DNA of 64,000 nt from CAVQJU01 sp963712905. Lineage in GTDB: Bacteria > Acidobacteriota > Vicinamibacteria > Vicinamibacterales > CAVVIG01. Location: NCBI GenBank assembly GCA_963712905.1, contig CAVQJU010000010.1:682001-746000 (forward strand), written 5' to 3'. Shown one piece after another: positions 35,242 to 46,064 of this stretch (its first letter is position 1; each line of letters begins with the position of its first letter). Position numbers and translations under genes: made by a program. The notes beneath the pieces were generated by a model. That model saw only the letters and a list, made by a program, of their open reading frames with translations. It was not told where the DNA came from and did no database searches.

Positions 35242-37306
35242 TCAGTCGCGCGGCCCGTAATGCGGCGCTGTCTGACCCAGCTCGATCGCGCCAAGGTCGG
35301 GAGCCACGCCGGCGAATCCATCCGTCACGTTCGGCAACGCTTTTCCGCGATCAACCGCTGCCGATCCAGTCTTCAGCCTGAAGTCGAACGCTTCGGCTTT
35401 ATAGACTTTCTGAACCGTCGCGACGTCCTGCGCGTCGAGCCTCGGGACGTTCACGAACACGTCGTAGTCGACGAGGACGCTGTGCTGATCTTGATGCGTG
35501 GCACGGCTGTACTCCTCGAGCGTGTTGTACTGCCGCGTCTCGAGCGACGACGGGGCGCGGGGCCGGCGCCGCGTCCGCGCATCAGTGAACTGTAATCGGC
35601 AGCCGTCGCCCACGGCGGTGAGTTCCAGGCGAACGAATACGGCGCGCCGGGATTCGGCCTGAAGCCGTTGTAATCCGACGAGGTGTAGTTGGTGTACGTG
35701 TTCATCGTGAAGATGGCGGGCGCCGAGTTCTCGCCGAGAAACAGGTTGTTCGCCCAGTGGACGTTCGACGCGCCCTGTGCCTGCGTCTCCGACAGGACGG
35801 TGTTGTTGTAGAAGATAGCGCCCGCCGAGCCGCCGGTCAGCCTCGTCGAGCCGCCCGGCATGTGATAGACGATGTTGCGGATCCAGTACACCGGGCCGCC
35901 GAGCGCCGGCTGGTTGCAGAACGCGTGCGATGCGGAGTTGATCATCATGTTCCGCAGCACCCGCACGTTGTGCATGCTGCCGTCCACTTCGAACGGGTTG
36001 TCGTGAAAGTTGGTCATGTAGTTGTTGTAGTAGTCGATCGAGACCGTGCGCCGGTCGAAGTACTCGCGCGTCGGATACGTCGGCCCGCCGACCGCCGCCG
36101 AGCCGTCCGGATTCCCGTACGTCTCCGTATCGATGCCGTCGTGGAAGTTGGCGACGTAGTTGTAGGCGACGACGTGGCCGGGGCCATAGAGCTTGACGGC
36201 GATGTACGATCCCATCACCGGCGGGAACTTCTGTCCGTCCTTGCCGTCGAACTTCCGCCAGAACTCGCCCGCCCAGCCGATGACGTGATCGGGATCGTGC
36301 CGCCCGATGAAGTAGTTGTCGGCAATGTAGAAGTTGCTCGATCCCGAGTAGTTCGTGAACACGCCGGCGCCGATGTCCTCGAACCGGCAGCGTTTCACCG
36401 TGAGGCCTTGGCGCCGGCGATGAACTGCGTGCCGGCGAGAATCGCGTAGTCGGTGTTCCGGAACGTCAGTCCCTCGAAGTAGGTGTAGTCCGCGGCACGG
36501 ATGTCGAACAGCGCGATAGTTGCCAGCGCCGTCGAAAATCGCCGGACCGTCGCCGCGCCTTTGATGACGATCGGCTTCTCGGGCGTGCCCTTCGCGAGCA
36601 GGTAGTACGTCCCGTCGAGCGGCGTCGTGCGATTCACGGCGGGATCGTTCGTATATTCGTAGCGGTTGTACTTATAGACGCCGGCATGCACGAGGATGGT
36701 GTCGCCGGCCTTCACGCGCGGACGGCCGGCCGTCGCCCAGTCGGTGCCGGCGCAGGTGAGGTTGTACGCGCACATCAGGCCTTCGAACGACGGTTCGATC
36801 TTGGCGCCTTTATAGCCTGGCGGATACACGTGGTAGACGTTGCCGCCCGCCGCCGGCATCGGCTCGGGACGCGTTCTCACCGTGACCGTCTTCGTGGCCT
36901 GGCCGCTCACGCCGTCGGGATCGCGAAGGACGAATCGCGCTTCGTAGGCCGTCGCCGGTTCGAGATCGAGAATGCTGCCGGCGAACATGTTCGGCGAGGT
37001 GACGTCGAGCTGATCGCCCTGTCTGATGCGCTCGCCCTGCAGCCGCAACAGCGGCAGCGCCGGCTTCCAGTCGGTCGTGCCCTGCTTCCGATACGACACG
37101 TCAACCGACGCGTTCCGGTTGTCGTCGCCCTGGATGAACCACTCGAAGCCGAGGTTGATCAGCGTGGGTGGATCGACGAGAAACTCGCCTGCCGTGACCG
37201 CACTGCCGGCCGGAGCGGCGGTCACAACGCGATGCCGGAGGAACACGCCAATCACGACCGCGAACACGAGCGTGAGTGAGAACGTTCGGAGGGCGGCTGT
37301 CTTCAT
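35242..37306 (-). pseudogene. Right-handed beta-helix protein, two frameshifts
   Basis: Three successive minus-strand frames encode one secreted protein of ~685 residues. The first (37306 to ~36406) has a signal peptide, a fibronectin/Ig-like part and 'GDTILVHAGVYKYNRYEYTNDP', and ends 'FIAGAKA'. The second (to ~35550) has the helix repeats 'DNYFIGRHDPDHVIGWAGE', 'NYVANFHDGIDTETYG' and 'NNYMTNFHDNPFEVDGSMHN'. The third ends 'AAVDRGKALPNVTDGFAGVAPDLGAIELG', a typical end of parallel-beta-helix (pectate-lyase-like) proteins. One missing base at ~36406 and one shift at ~35550 would restore it. Carbohydrate binding or cleavage is likely. It is either decayed or affected by sequence errors. Confidence 0.75.
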
Positions 37307-37448
37307 GATTGTCCCTTCCTGAGACGGTCACATCTTACTCACTGGAAGTCGATGTTCCAGAGAAAGCGGGGACGTAGACGACTTTTTGCACGAGCGCACG
37401 CTGCCGCCGTGCGACACTGGCCGTTCAGGCCCGGGGAGGATGTTGAGG

Positions 37449-38516
37449 ATGTCGATGCAGGGGCGGTTTCTTGCGCGTGCGTGCGCTGCAGCGATCGCGC
37501 TGTCCGCGCTCGGACTGACGCCCGCGGCGCAAACGGCTCCTGTGCGCGGCATCTACAACTGGATTCACGGCACGGGCGATGCCGAGCGCGCCTTCGCCTT
37601 CTATCACGACGTCTTCGGCATCGCGCTCGCGCGATCGCCGTTTGCCGGCGGCGCCCCGGCCGGCACGCCGCCCGAACCAATCCGTCCCGCCGCGCAGGCC
37701 GGTTCCGATCCGCTCGTCTGGGATCTCACGAACACGCACGGCTCGCGCTTCCGCACCGTGTTCATGCGGGCCCCCAACACGCCGTTTGGACTCGAGCTGT
37801 CGGAGTTCTTCGACATCGCGCGCGGCGATCGCGCGGCCAATCCGTGGGACCCTGGCGCGTCGGCGCTCATCTTCTCGGTCCGCGATCTCGACGCCGTCGC
37901 CGGCAGACTGAAGGCCCGCGGCGCGCCCGTCGTGACGCTCGGCGGTGCCGCGCTCACAACGCCGGGCGGCCGCGCGGTGCTCGTCCGCGATCCCGACGGC
38001 TACCTGATTGAAGCGAGGCAGGCGCCGCCGGCGGCGGTGTCGAAAGCGACAGCGCCGGGCGACGTCATCGAGACGTCGATCGGCATCACCGTGGCCAGCC
38101 GCGAACGCGCGCGCGAGTTCTACGAGAAGTTGCTGGGCTTCACCATCAAGGGAACGCGCACCGCGAGCGCGGCGGAGCTGCGCCTGCACGGTCTGGCCGG
38201 AGGCACACTCACCGAAACGGCGATGTCGATCCCCGGCACCGCCGTGACCGTCGTGCTGTCGGAGTTCGCGCTGCCGGCCGGAACCACACGACCGGCCAGG
38301 CGGTTCGACTGGCGGCTTCAGGACGTCGGCTCGCCGCAATTCCAGCTCGAGGTGAGCGGCCTCGACGCGCTGATCGATCGCACGAAGAACGCGGGCTACC
38401 GGTTCCTCAGCGTCGGCGCGAAGCCCATTCAACGTGCGTTCGGACGGTTCGTGTTCGCGATCGATCCTGACGCCGTCCTCGTGGAGTTTGTCGAGCCCGC
38501 CGCCGGCGGCAGATAG
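37449..38516 (+). CDS. Secreted double VOC (glyoxalase-like) protein
   Basis: This 355-residue protein has a signal peptide and two VOC modules. The first spans ~30-195 ('GIYNWIHGTGDAERAFAFYHDVFG..VLVRDPDGYLIEARQ') and the second ~215-355 ('SIGITVASRERAREFYEKLLGF..FVFAIDPDAVLVEFVEP'). VOC folds include ring-cleavage dioxygenases, glyoxalases and binding proteins; I cannot tell which. GGAGG lies 9 bp before ATG 37449; ATGs at 37440 are too close to it. It is convergent with the large minus-strand operon, with abutting stop codons (38516/38517). Confidence 0.82.
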   Translation: MSMQGRFLARACAAAIALSALGLTPAAQTAPVRGIYNWIHGTGDAERAFAFYHDVFGIALARSPFAGGAPAGTPPEPIRPAAQAGSDPLVWDLTNTHGSRFRTVFMRAPNTPFGLELSEFFDIARGDRAANPWDPGASALIFSVRDLDAVAGRLKARGAPVVTLGGAALTTPGGRAVLVRDPDGYLIEARQAPPAAVSKATAPGDVIETSIGITVASRERAREFYEKLLGFTIKGTRTASAAELRLHGLAGGTLTETAMSIPGTAVTVVLSEFALPAGTTRPARRFDWRLQDVGSPQFQLEVSGLDALIDRTKNAGYRFLSVGAKPIQRAFGRFVFAIDPDAVLVEFVEPAAGGR

Positions 38517-39173
38517 TCAGCGGCGCGCCGGCAGCAGCGCGGGCCGGCCCGGCGGCAACTGCTGGTTCACGGCATTCAGCATCACGGCGGCCATCGCATA
38601 GTCGCCCATGATCATCGTGACCTCGAGCGCGCCCTGTGGACCGAACAGCCGGACGGCCCTGGCCCATAGCTCCGCGTTCAGCTGGTGATTTCCCCGGAAG
38701 AGCTGACGGCCCATCAGGATGACGGTCGCCGACTTGTCTTCCAGCCCCGCGACGTCACGATCGAACTTGATCGCGTCGATCGCCGCCTGATCGACGCCCG
38801 CACGCAGCGCCGCCGGTTCATGGCCGGACCATTCGTACTGCTGGTCGAACTCGCGGGCGCCGACGAGCGCCGAGATCTCGAAGTACTTCGTGCCGATGAC
38901 CGTCTTCCGCAGGGCCTGATTCAGCATCTGAATCGCTTCGGCGGCGGCGGGACTGTGCAGTGACACGCCGCCGGGCCCCGTCTTCGGGGGCGTACCGCCC
39001 CGGCCCCCGATGTAGTCGTAAATCCGCTTGCCCTCGGTGTCGAGGCTCTCGCGCGCGACCACGGGCAGCCGCGACAGCGACTCCGCGTTGATATCGGACG
39101 GAAGTGCAGGCGACTGGGCAACCAGCGACGCGGCAAACGTCATCGACGTGACGGCGGCAAGAGCGATTCTCAT
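38517..39173 (-). CDS. Secreted carboxymuconolactone-decarboxylase-like protein
   Basis: This 218-residue protein has a signal peptide and a helical CMD/AhpD-like domain with 'FEISALVGAREFDQQYEWSGHEPAALRAGVDQAAIDAIKFDRD' and 'TMIMGDYAMAAVMLNAVNQQLPPG'. It is a paralogue of 24868-25578. It lacks the AhpD CxxC. It is the last gene of the minus-strand operon that starts at 52.5 kb, 11 bp after the preceding gene. A role in aromatic degradation is suggested by family name and neighbours but is not shown. Confidence 0.87.
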   Translation of the reverse strand: MRIALAAVTSMTFAASLVAQSPALPSDINAESLSRLPVVARESLDTEGKRIYDYIGGRGGTPPKTGPGGVSLHSPAAAEAIQMLNQALRKTVIGTKYFEISALVGAREFDQQYEWSGHEPAALRAGVDQAAIDAIKFDRDVAGLEDKSATVILMGRQLFRGNHQLNAELWARAVRLFGPQGALEVTMIMGDYAMAAVMLNAVNQQLPPGRPALLPARR

Positions 39174-39184
39174 AGGCTGCGATC

Positions 39185-40006
39185 CTATCGCGCCGCTGCG
39201 CTGGCGCGGATTGTGACGACGGCGCGGCGCATGGCGTAGTCGTCCACCCCGGTGGCTTTGGCGGACTCGTCGCGCCAGCTCACTTTGTACGACGGCGACT
39301 TCAGATTCGCGCCCTGCAGCAGCATCGCCAGCTGCTCGGCACGCCGTTTCCCGATGTCGGCCTCCTCCGACATGACCTGTCCATTCGAGAGACGCGCCGC
39401 GCCGCGGTAGCCGACGATCTCGATTTCCTGCGCGTTCACCGCACGCGCGAACTCCAGCATGTCGGTCAGCACCCGCGCGTGGTTGAATCCGACGAGCGCG
39501 TCGAAATCGTACGGCACGACGAACTCCTTCGTCGACGGCAGCGCGGCCGGCGACGGCCGGGCCGGCGGCGGGGCGTTGTCGAACGCCAGCCGTCCTTTGC
39601 TCGGACCTGGCGGCCGCGGCGGCTCGAACGTCAGGTTGTATCGCTCTTCGGCCGGCAGCATGGTGTTGCACGACGCGTCGGGCTCGGGCATCACCGACAG
39701 ATGCACCGGCTTCAGGACGATGCCGCCGCAGATGCGGGGCTCGGCGGACACGGTGCCTTCCACCAGCACGCGATGGCCGAGCCACGGCGGCGTGACCGGC
39801 GAGGTCACGTCCGACTGAATCGTGAGGTAGTAGAGCTCGCCGTCGTACTCGGACAGCCAGCACGGCACCGACGCGGTGTCGCGCACGATCGGGCAGCTCA
39901 CGAAATTCTTGCGCGGCCCGTCGGCGCCGACACACACCGCCGCGCCGGACACCAGCCAGCCTGCGAGCAGCAGCGTTCTGCCGCGGATCACATGACGCGC
40001 GTTCAT
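39185..40006 (-). CDS. Secreted hypothetical protein with OmpA-like C-terminal part
   Basis: This 273-residue protein has a signal peptide, a Cys-containing N-terminal part ('VSCPIVRDTASVPCWLSEYDGELYYLTIQSD' and 'EPRICGGIVLKP') and a C-terminal part. There 'VLTDMLEFARAVNAQEIEIVGYRGAARLSNGQ' and 'IGKRRAEQLAMLLQGANL' recall an OmpA-type peptidoglycan-binding fold. Its ATG overlaps the stop of the cytochrome c gene by one base, so the genes are coupled. A role in anchoring or assembling a periplasmic complex is speculative. Confidence 0.65.
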   Translation of the reverse strand: MNARHVIRGRTLLLAGWLVSGAAVCVGADGPRKNFVSCPIVRDTASVPCWLSEYDGELYYLTIQSDVTSPVTPPWLGHRVLVEGTVSAEPRICGGIVLKPVHLSVMPEPDASCNTMLPAEERYNLTFEPPRPPGPSKGRLAFDNAPPPARPSPAALPSTKEFVVPYDFDALVGFNHARVLTDMLEFARAVNAQEIEIVGYRGAARLSNGQVMSEEADIGKRRAEQLAMLLQGANLKSPSYKVSWRDESAKATGVDDYAMRRAVVTIRASAAAR

Positions 40007-41545
40007 CAGAGCGCCCCCAGAAAGTTGACGAGATCCTGCTTCTCCTGCTCCGAGTAGCCGATGTTGTAGCGGCGGTCGTAGAAGTCGACCAGCTCGCGCA
40101 GCGTCGCGGCCGACCCGTTCGAGAAGTAGGGCGCGCGCGCCGCCAGCCCGCGGAACTGCTCCATGACGATCGTCCCGACGTCGTTGCACAGACCCGAGAT
40201 CAGCGCTCGTCCGGGATCCTGCGTGTAGATGACGCGGCCGAGGAACGGATGCGGCCGCACCCCCGGCTTGCAGGTGACGCGGAAGAGCGGCATCTGCGGC
40301 TTCGCCTCCGTCCACGGATTCAGCGGCACTTCCGTGGCCCACGGCAGGTTGGTCGTGCCGATGTCCATCCAGCCGTTCGCGGTGTCCATGCCCGTCATGT
40401 GCATCCCGTGACACGTGGCGCAGGTCCGCTTGACGGGATTGCCGAGGCCCACCGAGTTGAGGTGCATCGAGTCCTTGATCCAGAACGTGCGGAACATGAA
40501 CACGTCGTGGCCACGCGCAATGGACTCGCGCGACGCGTTGCGCGCGTTCTCCGTCTCGTCAGTCGTCCGCGGCAGGTGCGTCCACTTCCCGCCCAGCGGA
40601 AAGACATAGCGCGTGGTGTTGTTGCCGAGCACGCCGGCATCGTCCGCGGCGAGATTGCGCGGCCCGAAGGCCGGCGGCCCGTCGGGCTCGACCAGGCTGC
40701 CGGCGTCGCGGCGCGCGACCTGCGCGATGTACACCTGCCGCTCGAATTCCGTGATGCGCGCGACCTGCGCGGCGCTGAGCTTCCCCGCAATCTGCAGGTG
40801 GTTCTTCGCGGCATCGTCGGCCTGGATGGCGAGCGTCGGCGCGCGCGCGTCGGACATCAGGTTCATGCTCGTCGGCTTGCCCGTCTCCGGGTCGACGGAC
40901 GACGGCATGCCGTTCTTGCCGATGAACGGGCCGACGCCGAAGTTCTGGTGCGTCGTGTACTTCGTGTTGGCCACGGGCCGCGGACGCCGGTAGACCGAGA
41001 TGGTGGGCGTCGCGCTGTTCAGCCCGTAGCGGGGATCCGTGTTGCAGCCGCCCGGATCGCGCACGACTTCAATCGTGAACTCCGGATCGATGCGCGTGCC
41101 GTCGGGACGCTGCGGCGGCCACGGCAGCGCGATCCGGAACAGGCCGCGATCGAGCAGCTGCGAGTGAGAACGGGGATCGTCGGGCGGCAGGTTGGGACAG
41201 TTCATGCCGTCCACGGCCGCAAACAGCGGGTCCTTGCCGCCGGTGGCCGTCCACCGCTCGCGAATGCTGCGCACCGACAACGACATGCCGTCGGACGGCT
41301 GGTGACACGTGACGCAGGCGCGGCCGTTCGTGCCGATGGGCTCGAAGAACGGATGCCCCTTCGTGTCGAGCTGACCGGACGTGTTCAGCACGCCGAGCTG
41401 GCCCTGCTCGTTGTCGTACGTCGCGAACTCCGGCAGCGGCGTCCCCTGCCCCGGACTCCACCACGACGTCGTCGACACGGGGCGCCGCCGCCACGAAGAC
41501 GGCCGAGAGCCACACGGCGAGAAGCGTCGATTGCCACTTGGTCAT
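40006..41545 (-). CDS. Secreted di-heme cytochrome c, frameshift in signal peptide
   Basis: The protein of ~512 residues contains two c-type heme sites, CVTCH and CATCH, and the 'GHPFFEPIGTNGRACVTCHQPSDGMSLS' context of bacterial di-heme cytochromes related to cytochrome c peroxidase/MauG-like proteins. The C-terminal 'RAPYFSNGSAATLRELVDFYDRRYNIGYSEQEKQDLVNFLGAL' is typical. The mature frame begins near 41478, while the signal peptide (TLLAVWLSAVFVAAAP) is in another frame starting at ATG 41545. Deleting one C in the CCCC at ~41480 joins them. It is probably a periplasmic electron-transfer or oxidase component of the operon. Confidence 0.85.
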
Positions 41546-41623
41546 CGGGACTCTATTGTTATGCGCTCGACGACGGGACGCCGGCGCAAAGATCGCTCAA
41601 ATCTCGCCGTCGTCAAGAGAGGC

Positions 41624-43250
41624 TCAATTTGCCGGAGGCAGCGGTCGGTTGTACTGGATCGGGCAGCCAAGCTGGAAGAACTGGGCTTCGGCGGCCCGGC
41701 GGCAGAACGCCTGCGTGTTGCGAACCTGTCTTTCGATGGCCGAGACGACTTCCGAGAGAGGGAGTGGTTTCTGACCGTGGACGGCCAGATGCGTGTCGAC
41801 CTTGATCTTCCGGTACTCGATGTTGTTCATCAGGCTGTCGCCCCACCAGTTGTAGTCCCAGTTCTGTGTCGTCAGGTCCGCTTCAACGAGCAGTCGCGAG
41901 GCGGGCACGTGGGCGATCACGCCGTCCGCCATGTGATAGTTGCCGACAAGGTGGTAGATGTCGATTTCGTTCGTCGAGTCCTTCAGTTTGAGATGGTCGT
42001 CGACAGGGATGAACTTCAACGGCTTCGGGTTCCGGCCAAGGGCGTCCGGAAACAGCTTCGCGGGACGCGCCACCATTTCACGGAAGATGGCCTCGTTGCC
42101 TCGACGTGAGATGATCGTCAGGCCCTCAGCCACCGCCGCGCGAAGACCGACGGTGTGATCGAAGTGATGATGCGACTGAATCACCTGCGTCACACGCTTG
42201 CCTGGGACGAGCGCGTTCACGACCTGGAGAATCGCCTGAAGCGCGGCATCCTGGCGATTCGCCTCGAACATCGTGATGTGGTCGTCGAATTCGAAGAAGC
42301 TGTTACCGTTCATATACCAGACATGGTCGGCGACCCTGATCGGCTGCCGGTTCGCCTCGCCTCCGCCAGGCGCGCCCTGGGACGGCGGAGCGGATCGTAC
42401 CGACGCCGGCGCGCTCAGATCGTCAATCGGCTCGTCGACGATGTTCCGGTCGACGTCGAGTTTGCTGTGCACGACGTTGCGCCAGTCGATCGACGTGGCG
42501 AACGCGGTCGGCAGTTGAACGCCCTTCTCGGGCTCGTAGCCGACGAACGTCGTTCGATATGTGACGTCCCCGAGGTTGACGTGCGGCCCGACGTAACTCA
42601 CCCACTCGGGAAGATTTGTTGTCCCATTCACAGCGAGCGTCAGCGTGTCTCCTTGCCGCACCGTGATGTCGACAAGCTGCAGGTTTCCCTGCTTGCGCCA
42701 GGTTCGACAGCTTGCTCGTGGGATCGAGGGCCGCGCGCACGATCGTGATCGGATGGGCAAGCAGTTCCACTCGACGCTGCCGGGCGGCCGCAGCCCCCGC
42801 AGGCTGCGGCTGCGGAGTTCCGGCCTGGGGAGCTGCCAGGAATCCTCCGCCGATGTTGTAGGCGATGTCACCGTCCAGCGTCTCGTTTGTTCGATTCAGT
42901 CCGAGCTGCCCCACTGTCGATGCAAACACGAAATCCATCTTCAGGCGCTGCTGGACGCGCGTGCGCCAGTGCTCGAGATCGATGATTCGCCTGTACTCGA
43001 GCGCCTTCTGCCATTTCTGGGGCGCCGCAAGATCTCCGGTGATGTTCCCGCCGCCATCGAAATACGCCAACTCCCCGTAGCCGACGATCTGCAGGGTCTT
43101 GAGTGCCACGACGCGCTCGCGGCCGCCAAGCGCCTCCGCCGCCCGCGTGACCAGCTGAAGTTCCTGACCGGGTCCCTGACCGGCGACACCGATCACGAGC
43201 GCCGAGCAGGCCGCCATCGCCACCGACAACGCGGCGAGTCTCTTGTTCAT
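41624..43250 (-). CDS. Secreted MBL-fold hydrolase with N-terminal domain, frameshifted
   Basis: An N-terminal secreted domain (ATG 43250, signal peptide, 'VTRAAEALGGRERVVALKTLQIVGYGELAYFDGGGNITGD') is followed by a metallo-beta-lactamase domain. That domain has 'HVWYMNGNSFFEFDDHITMFEANRQDA', SHHHFDHTVG (metal ligands), 'YHLVGNYHMADGVIAHVPASRLLVEADL' and C-terminal 'GCPIQYNRPLPPAN'. The two parts are in different frames. Deleting one C at ~42695 (…SNLA/KQGNLQLVDI…) joins them into ~540 residues. The reaction is unknown. It sits in the large operon between the amidohydrolase and the cytochrome c. Confidence 0.82.
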
Positions 43251-43287
43251 CGCATTCTCCCTTTCAGACGGCGCACTGGATCGGGGA

Positions 43288-44676
43288 CTACTTGTACCGG
43301 CGCCCGTGCTTGATGACAATCTGCGTGTCGCGCAGCACAGCGATGTTCCGCAGGGGATCGCCGCGTACGGCGATGACGTCCGCGAACTTTCCTGCGCTGA
43401 TCGACCCCGATTCCCGCTCGGCGCCCATCATCCGAGCCGCGTCGAGCGTCATCGAGCGGATGACCATCATCGGATCCATGCCGAGCTCGTGGACCCAGAG
43501 ATCGGCCTCCATCCATGCCGCCTGGCCAGTGACCTCACCCCAACTCCCGACGTCCGTGCCGAACACAATCTCCACGCCCAACCCGCGGATCTGCGCCACC
43601 TTCCGTTTGACGATCGCGTTGATCTCCTCTTGACTCTGGACGGCGCTCCCACGAGTCGCCGCCGGCCCGCGAGTCCTGGCGGCGATAGCCTTGCGGACAT
43701 CGTCGACGATCGGCTGCGGCAGTCCGACGAAATTGGCCGGGTCATCCAGGAACTCCGGGTTCGATGCGAGATAGGCGGCGTTCAACTGTCCGTTTCCGCC
43801 GGCCGTGATCGTCCAGTACAGCGGCGGGCCGCTCTTCACACGATCGCGGATCATCTCGACGATGTCAGGAGGGTAGATCGGGGTTTGCGTGCGCAGATGC
43901 TGGAAATCGTCGACTCCCGCCCTCAGCCCCTGCCGAATCTCCCCGTCGCTGAAGGCATGGGCCGCGACCTTCCGGCCGTGCGCGTGCGCCTCGCTGACAA
44001 TCGCCGTCATCTCTTCCGGCGTCAGCTGTTCGGCGTTGAGGATCTTGATCCAGTCAACGCCTTCGTCGATCAACTGCCTGGTCTTCCCCCTGGCGTCGGC
44101 AGCGCCCGAGACGTTCCACGTCTGTACGGCGTTCGGGTTGGCTCCCTTCGTGAGCGCGGGCCCGGCCACGTAGAGGGTCGGTCCTGGAATCTCTCCGGTG
44201 GCGATCCGCTTCTTGACAGCGACAATCTCGCGCGGCGGCGCCGCCAGGTCGCGCGCTGTGGTCACACCGGCCATCAGCAACTGCTCGGCCGAGGCGGGCA
44301 TGATCACACGCTCGAACTGCGGAGTGTAGGTGTCGAACCAGTAGCGCGCGTTCGGATGGCCGGCGTACATCAGGTGAACATGCAGATCCCATAACCCGGG
44401 AAGGACCGTCAGTCCCTCGGACGAAATCACGTCGTACCCGCCAGGAACCGGGAGCGACTCGATCGTCCCGATCGCCTCGATCCGTTCGCCACGAATGAGG
44501 ACGACGCTGTTACGAACACTTGCGCCACCCGTCCCGTCGAGCAGCGTTCCACCCACGAGAGCGATCGGCCTTCCCTGCGACGAACGTGCCGCCGGCTCCT
44601 GTTGAGCCAGCGCTGTCGTCATTCCGATGGCGGCAACGGTCGCGAGCCCAAACACGACAAATCGAAGTGCTTTCAT
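43288..44676 (-). CDS. Secreted amidohydrolase-family protein
   Basis: This 462-residue protein has a signal peptide and a metal-dependent amidohydrolase barrel: 'GLWDLHVHLMYAGH' (HxH metal ligands), 'VDWIKILN' (possible bridging Lys), 'KVAAHAFSD' and 'DDFQHLRTQ' (His ligands), and 'FGTDVGSWGE' (catalytic Asp). The C-terminal 'MMGAERESGSISAGKFADVIAVRGDPL' is the classical small beta domain. It would hydrolyse a cyclic amide, ester or imide in the periplasm; the substrate is unknown. It is 11 bp after the sulfatase gene in the operon. Confidence 0.9.
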   Translation of the reverse strand: MKALRFVVFGLATVAAIGMTTALAQQEPAARSSQGRPIALVGGTLLDGTGGASVRNSVVLIRGERIEAIGTIESLPVPGGYDVISSEGLTVLPGLWDLHVHLMYAGHPNARYWFDTYTPQFERVIMPASAEQLLMAGVTTARDLAAPPREIVAVKKRIATGEIPGPTLYVAGPALTKGANPNAVQTWNVSGAADARGKTRQLIDEGVDWIKILNAEQLTPEEMTAIVSEAHAHGRKVAAHAFSDGEIRQGLRAGVDDFQHLRTQTPIYPPDIVEMIRDRVKSGPPLYWTITAGGNGQLNAAYLASNPEFLDDPANFVGLPQPIVDDVRKAIAARTRGPAATRGSAVQSQEEINAIVKRKVAQIRGLGVEIVFGTDVGSWGEVTGQAAWMEADLWVHELGMDPMMVIRSMTLDAARMMGAERESGSISAGKFADVIAVRGDPLRNIAVLRDTQIVIKHGRRYK

Positions 44677-44687
44677 CCGGACCACCC

Positions 44688-46064
44688 CTATTTCACTGCC
44701 TTCGCATCGGCATCCACGCTGCGCGCCCAGTCACCGAGCAGGGTTCGAAGACGACGGACGATGTCCGGCCTTTGCGCCGTGCGGTCGTGGCGCTCGCCGA
44801 TGTCGTCGCGCAGGTTGAAGAGCAGCAGGTGGTTCGCGTCAACCACGAGCTTCCAGTCGCCCTGGCGAACGGCCTGCTGCGTACGGTTGGAGTTGGGCGC
44901 GGACCGCCAGAAGAACGTCCGCTCCTGCCTGGGCGCGCGCCCTTCGAGAATCGGGAAGAGGTTAATCCCCTCATAGCTCGTCGGAACCTCCATCTCGGCT
45001 GCTGCGAGAATCGACGCGCTCCAGTCGAAGGTGATGGCGGGCTGATCCGAGACGCTGCCGGCGCGGATGCGCCCGGGCCACTTGACGATCGCCGGCACAC
45101 GGATCCCGCCCTCCCAGACGGTCCACTTCCGGTTGAAGAGCGGTCCGCCGTTCGACAGCCACTCGCCGCCGTTGTCGTTCGTGAAGATGACGATCGTGTT
45201 GTCGGTCAGGCCGAGGCGCGCGACGGTCTGCAGAATCCGCCCGACACCGCTGTCCACGGCTTCGAGCATCGCTGCGTAGTCGGCGCGCGTCGGCGGATTC
45301 TCGGCGTCCGCCGTCACGTGCGCGCCGCTGCCCGGGTCCGGCGACGGGCGATCGGGCCGGTTGTACGGCCAGTGCGGAGCGTTATAGGCGACATCGACGA
45401 AGAACGGCTGGGCGGCCGACGCGCTCTGTTCGACGAACTGGATCGATCGCTCGGTGATGAGCGTGGTCAGATACTGTCCGGTCAGCGAGATCTTCGTCTC
45501 GTCTTCCCAGAGATCCTCGGACCCGGGCCCGCGATTGTGATGCCAGTAGTCAACATGGCTGCCCATCAGGCCGAAGAAATGGTCGAACCCGTGGGCGCGC
45601 GGGCCGCCGTTTCTCGTCCCGCCTGTGACAGTGCCGCCCAGATGCCACTTGCCGATCAGCCCGGTCCGATAGCCGCCGTTCTTCAGCAATTGCGGCAGCG
45701 ACGAGCCGCTGACGGCAAGCCCGCGTGTGCCTTCCGGTCCGAGCGCGGTCTCGATCGCGCCTCGCTGAGGATAGCGGCCGCTGATGAATGCCGCACGCGT
45801 CGGGCTGCACAGCACGCCGTTGGCGTACGCGTCGGTGAGCCGCACGCCGTCCCTGGCCAGACGATCGAGGGTGGGCGTCTTGATGTCCTTGCCACCGTAG
45901 CTGCCAAGATCCGCGTACCCCATGTCGTCGGTCATGATCAGAATCACGTTGGGGCGTGACGACGCGGCGGACGGGGAACGCTGCTGAGAACGTGTATCTG
46001 CCGCGAGCAGCGCCAGCAGAACACACGCGCACGTCACAACGCCGATCGGTCCTGGTCTGGTCAT
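44688..46064 (-). CDS. Secreted sulfatase
   Basis: This 458-residue protein has a signal peptide and a type I sulfatase fold. 'TDDMGYADLG' supplies the metal Asp pair. 'CSPTRAAFISGR' is the formylglycine-generating signature, whose Cys is oxidised by a sulfatase-maturating enzyme. 'GKWHLGG' and 'TNDNGGEW' complete the active site. It removes sulfate esters from glycans or aryl compounds. A maturation enzyme is not in the window. The ATG overlaps the preceding double-esterase stop (ATGA, 46061-46064), so the genes are coupled. Confidence 0.93.
   Translation of the reverse strand: MTRPGPIGVVTCACVLLALLAADTRSQQRSPSAASSRPNVILIMTDDMGYADLGSYGGKDIKTPTLDRLARDGVRLTDAYANGVLCSPTRAAFISGRYPQRGAIETALGPEGTRGLAVSGSSLPQLLKNGGYRTGLIGKWHLGGTVTGGTRNGGPRAHGFDHFFGLMGSHVDYWHHNRGPGSEDLWEDETKISLTGQYLTTLITERSIQFVEQSASAAQPFFVDVAYNAPHWPYNRPDRPSPDPGSGAHVTADAENPPTRADYAAMLEAVDSGVGRILQTVARLGLTDNTIVIFTNDNGGEWLSNGGPLFNRKWTVWEGGIRVPAIVKWPGRIRAGSVSDQPAITFDWSASILAAAEMEVPTSYEGINLFPILEGRAPRQERTFFWRSAPNSNRTQQAVRQGDWKLVVDANHLLLFNLRDDIGERHDRTAQRPDIVRRLRTLLGDWARSVDADAKAVK

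Noticed and set aside
40249..41805. Long plus-strand frame of ~518 codons
   Set aside because: Antisense to the cytochrome c gene, with compositional bias and no domain.
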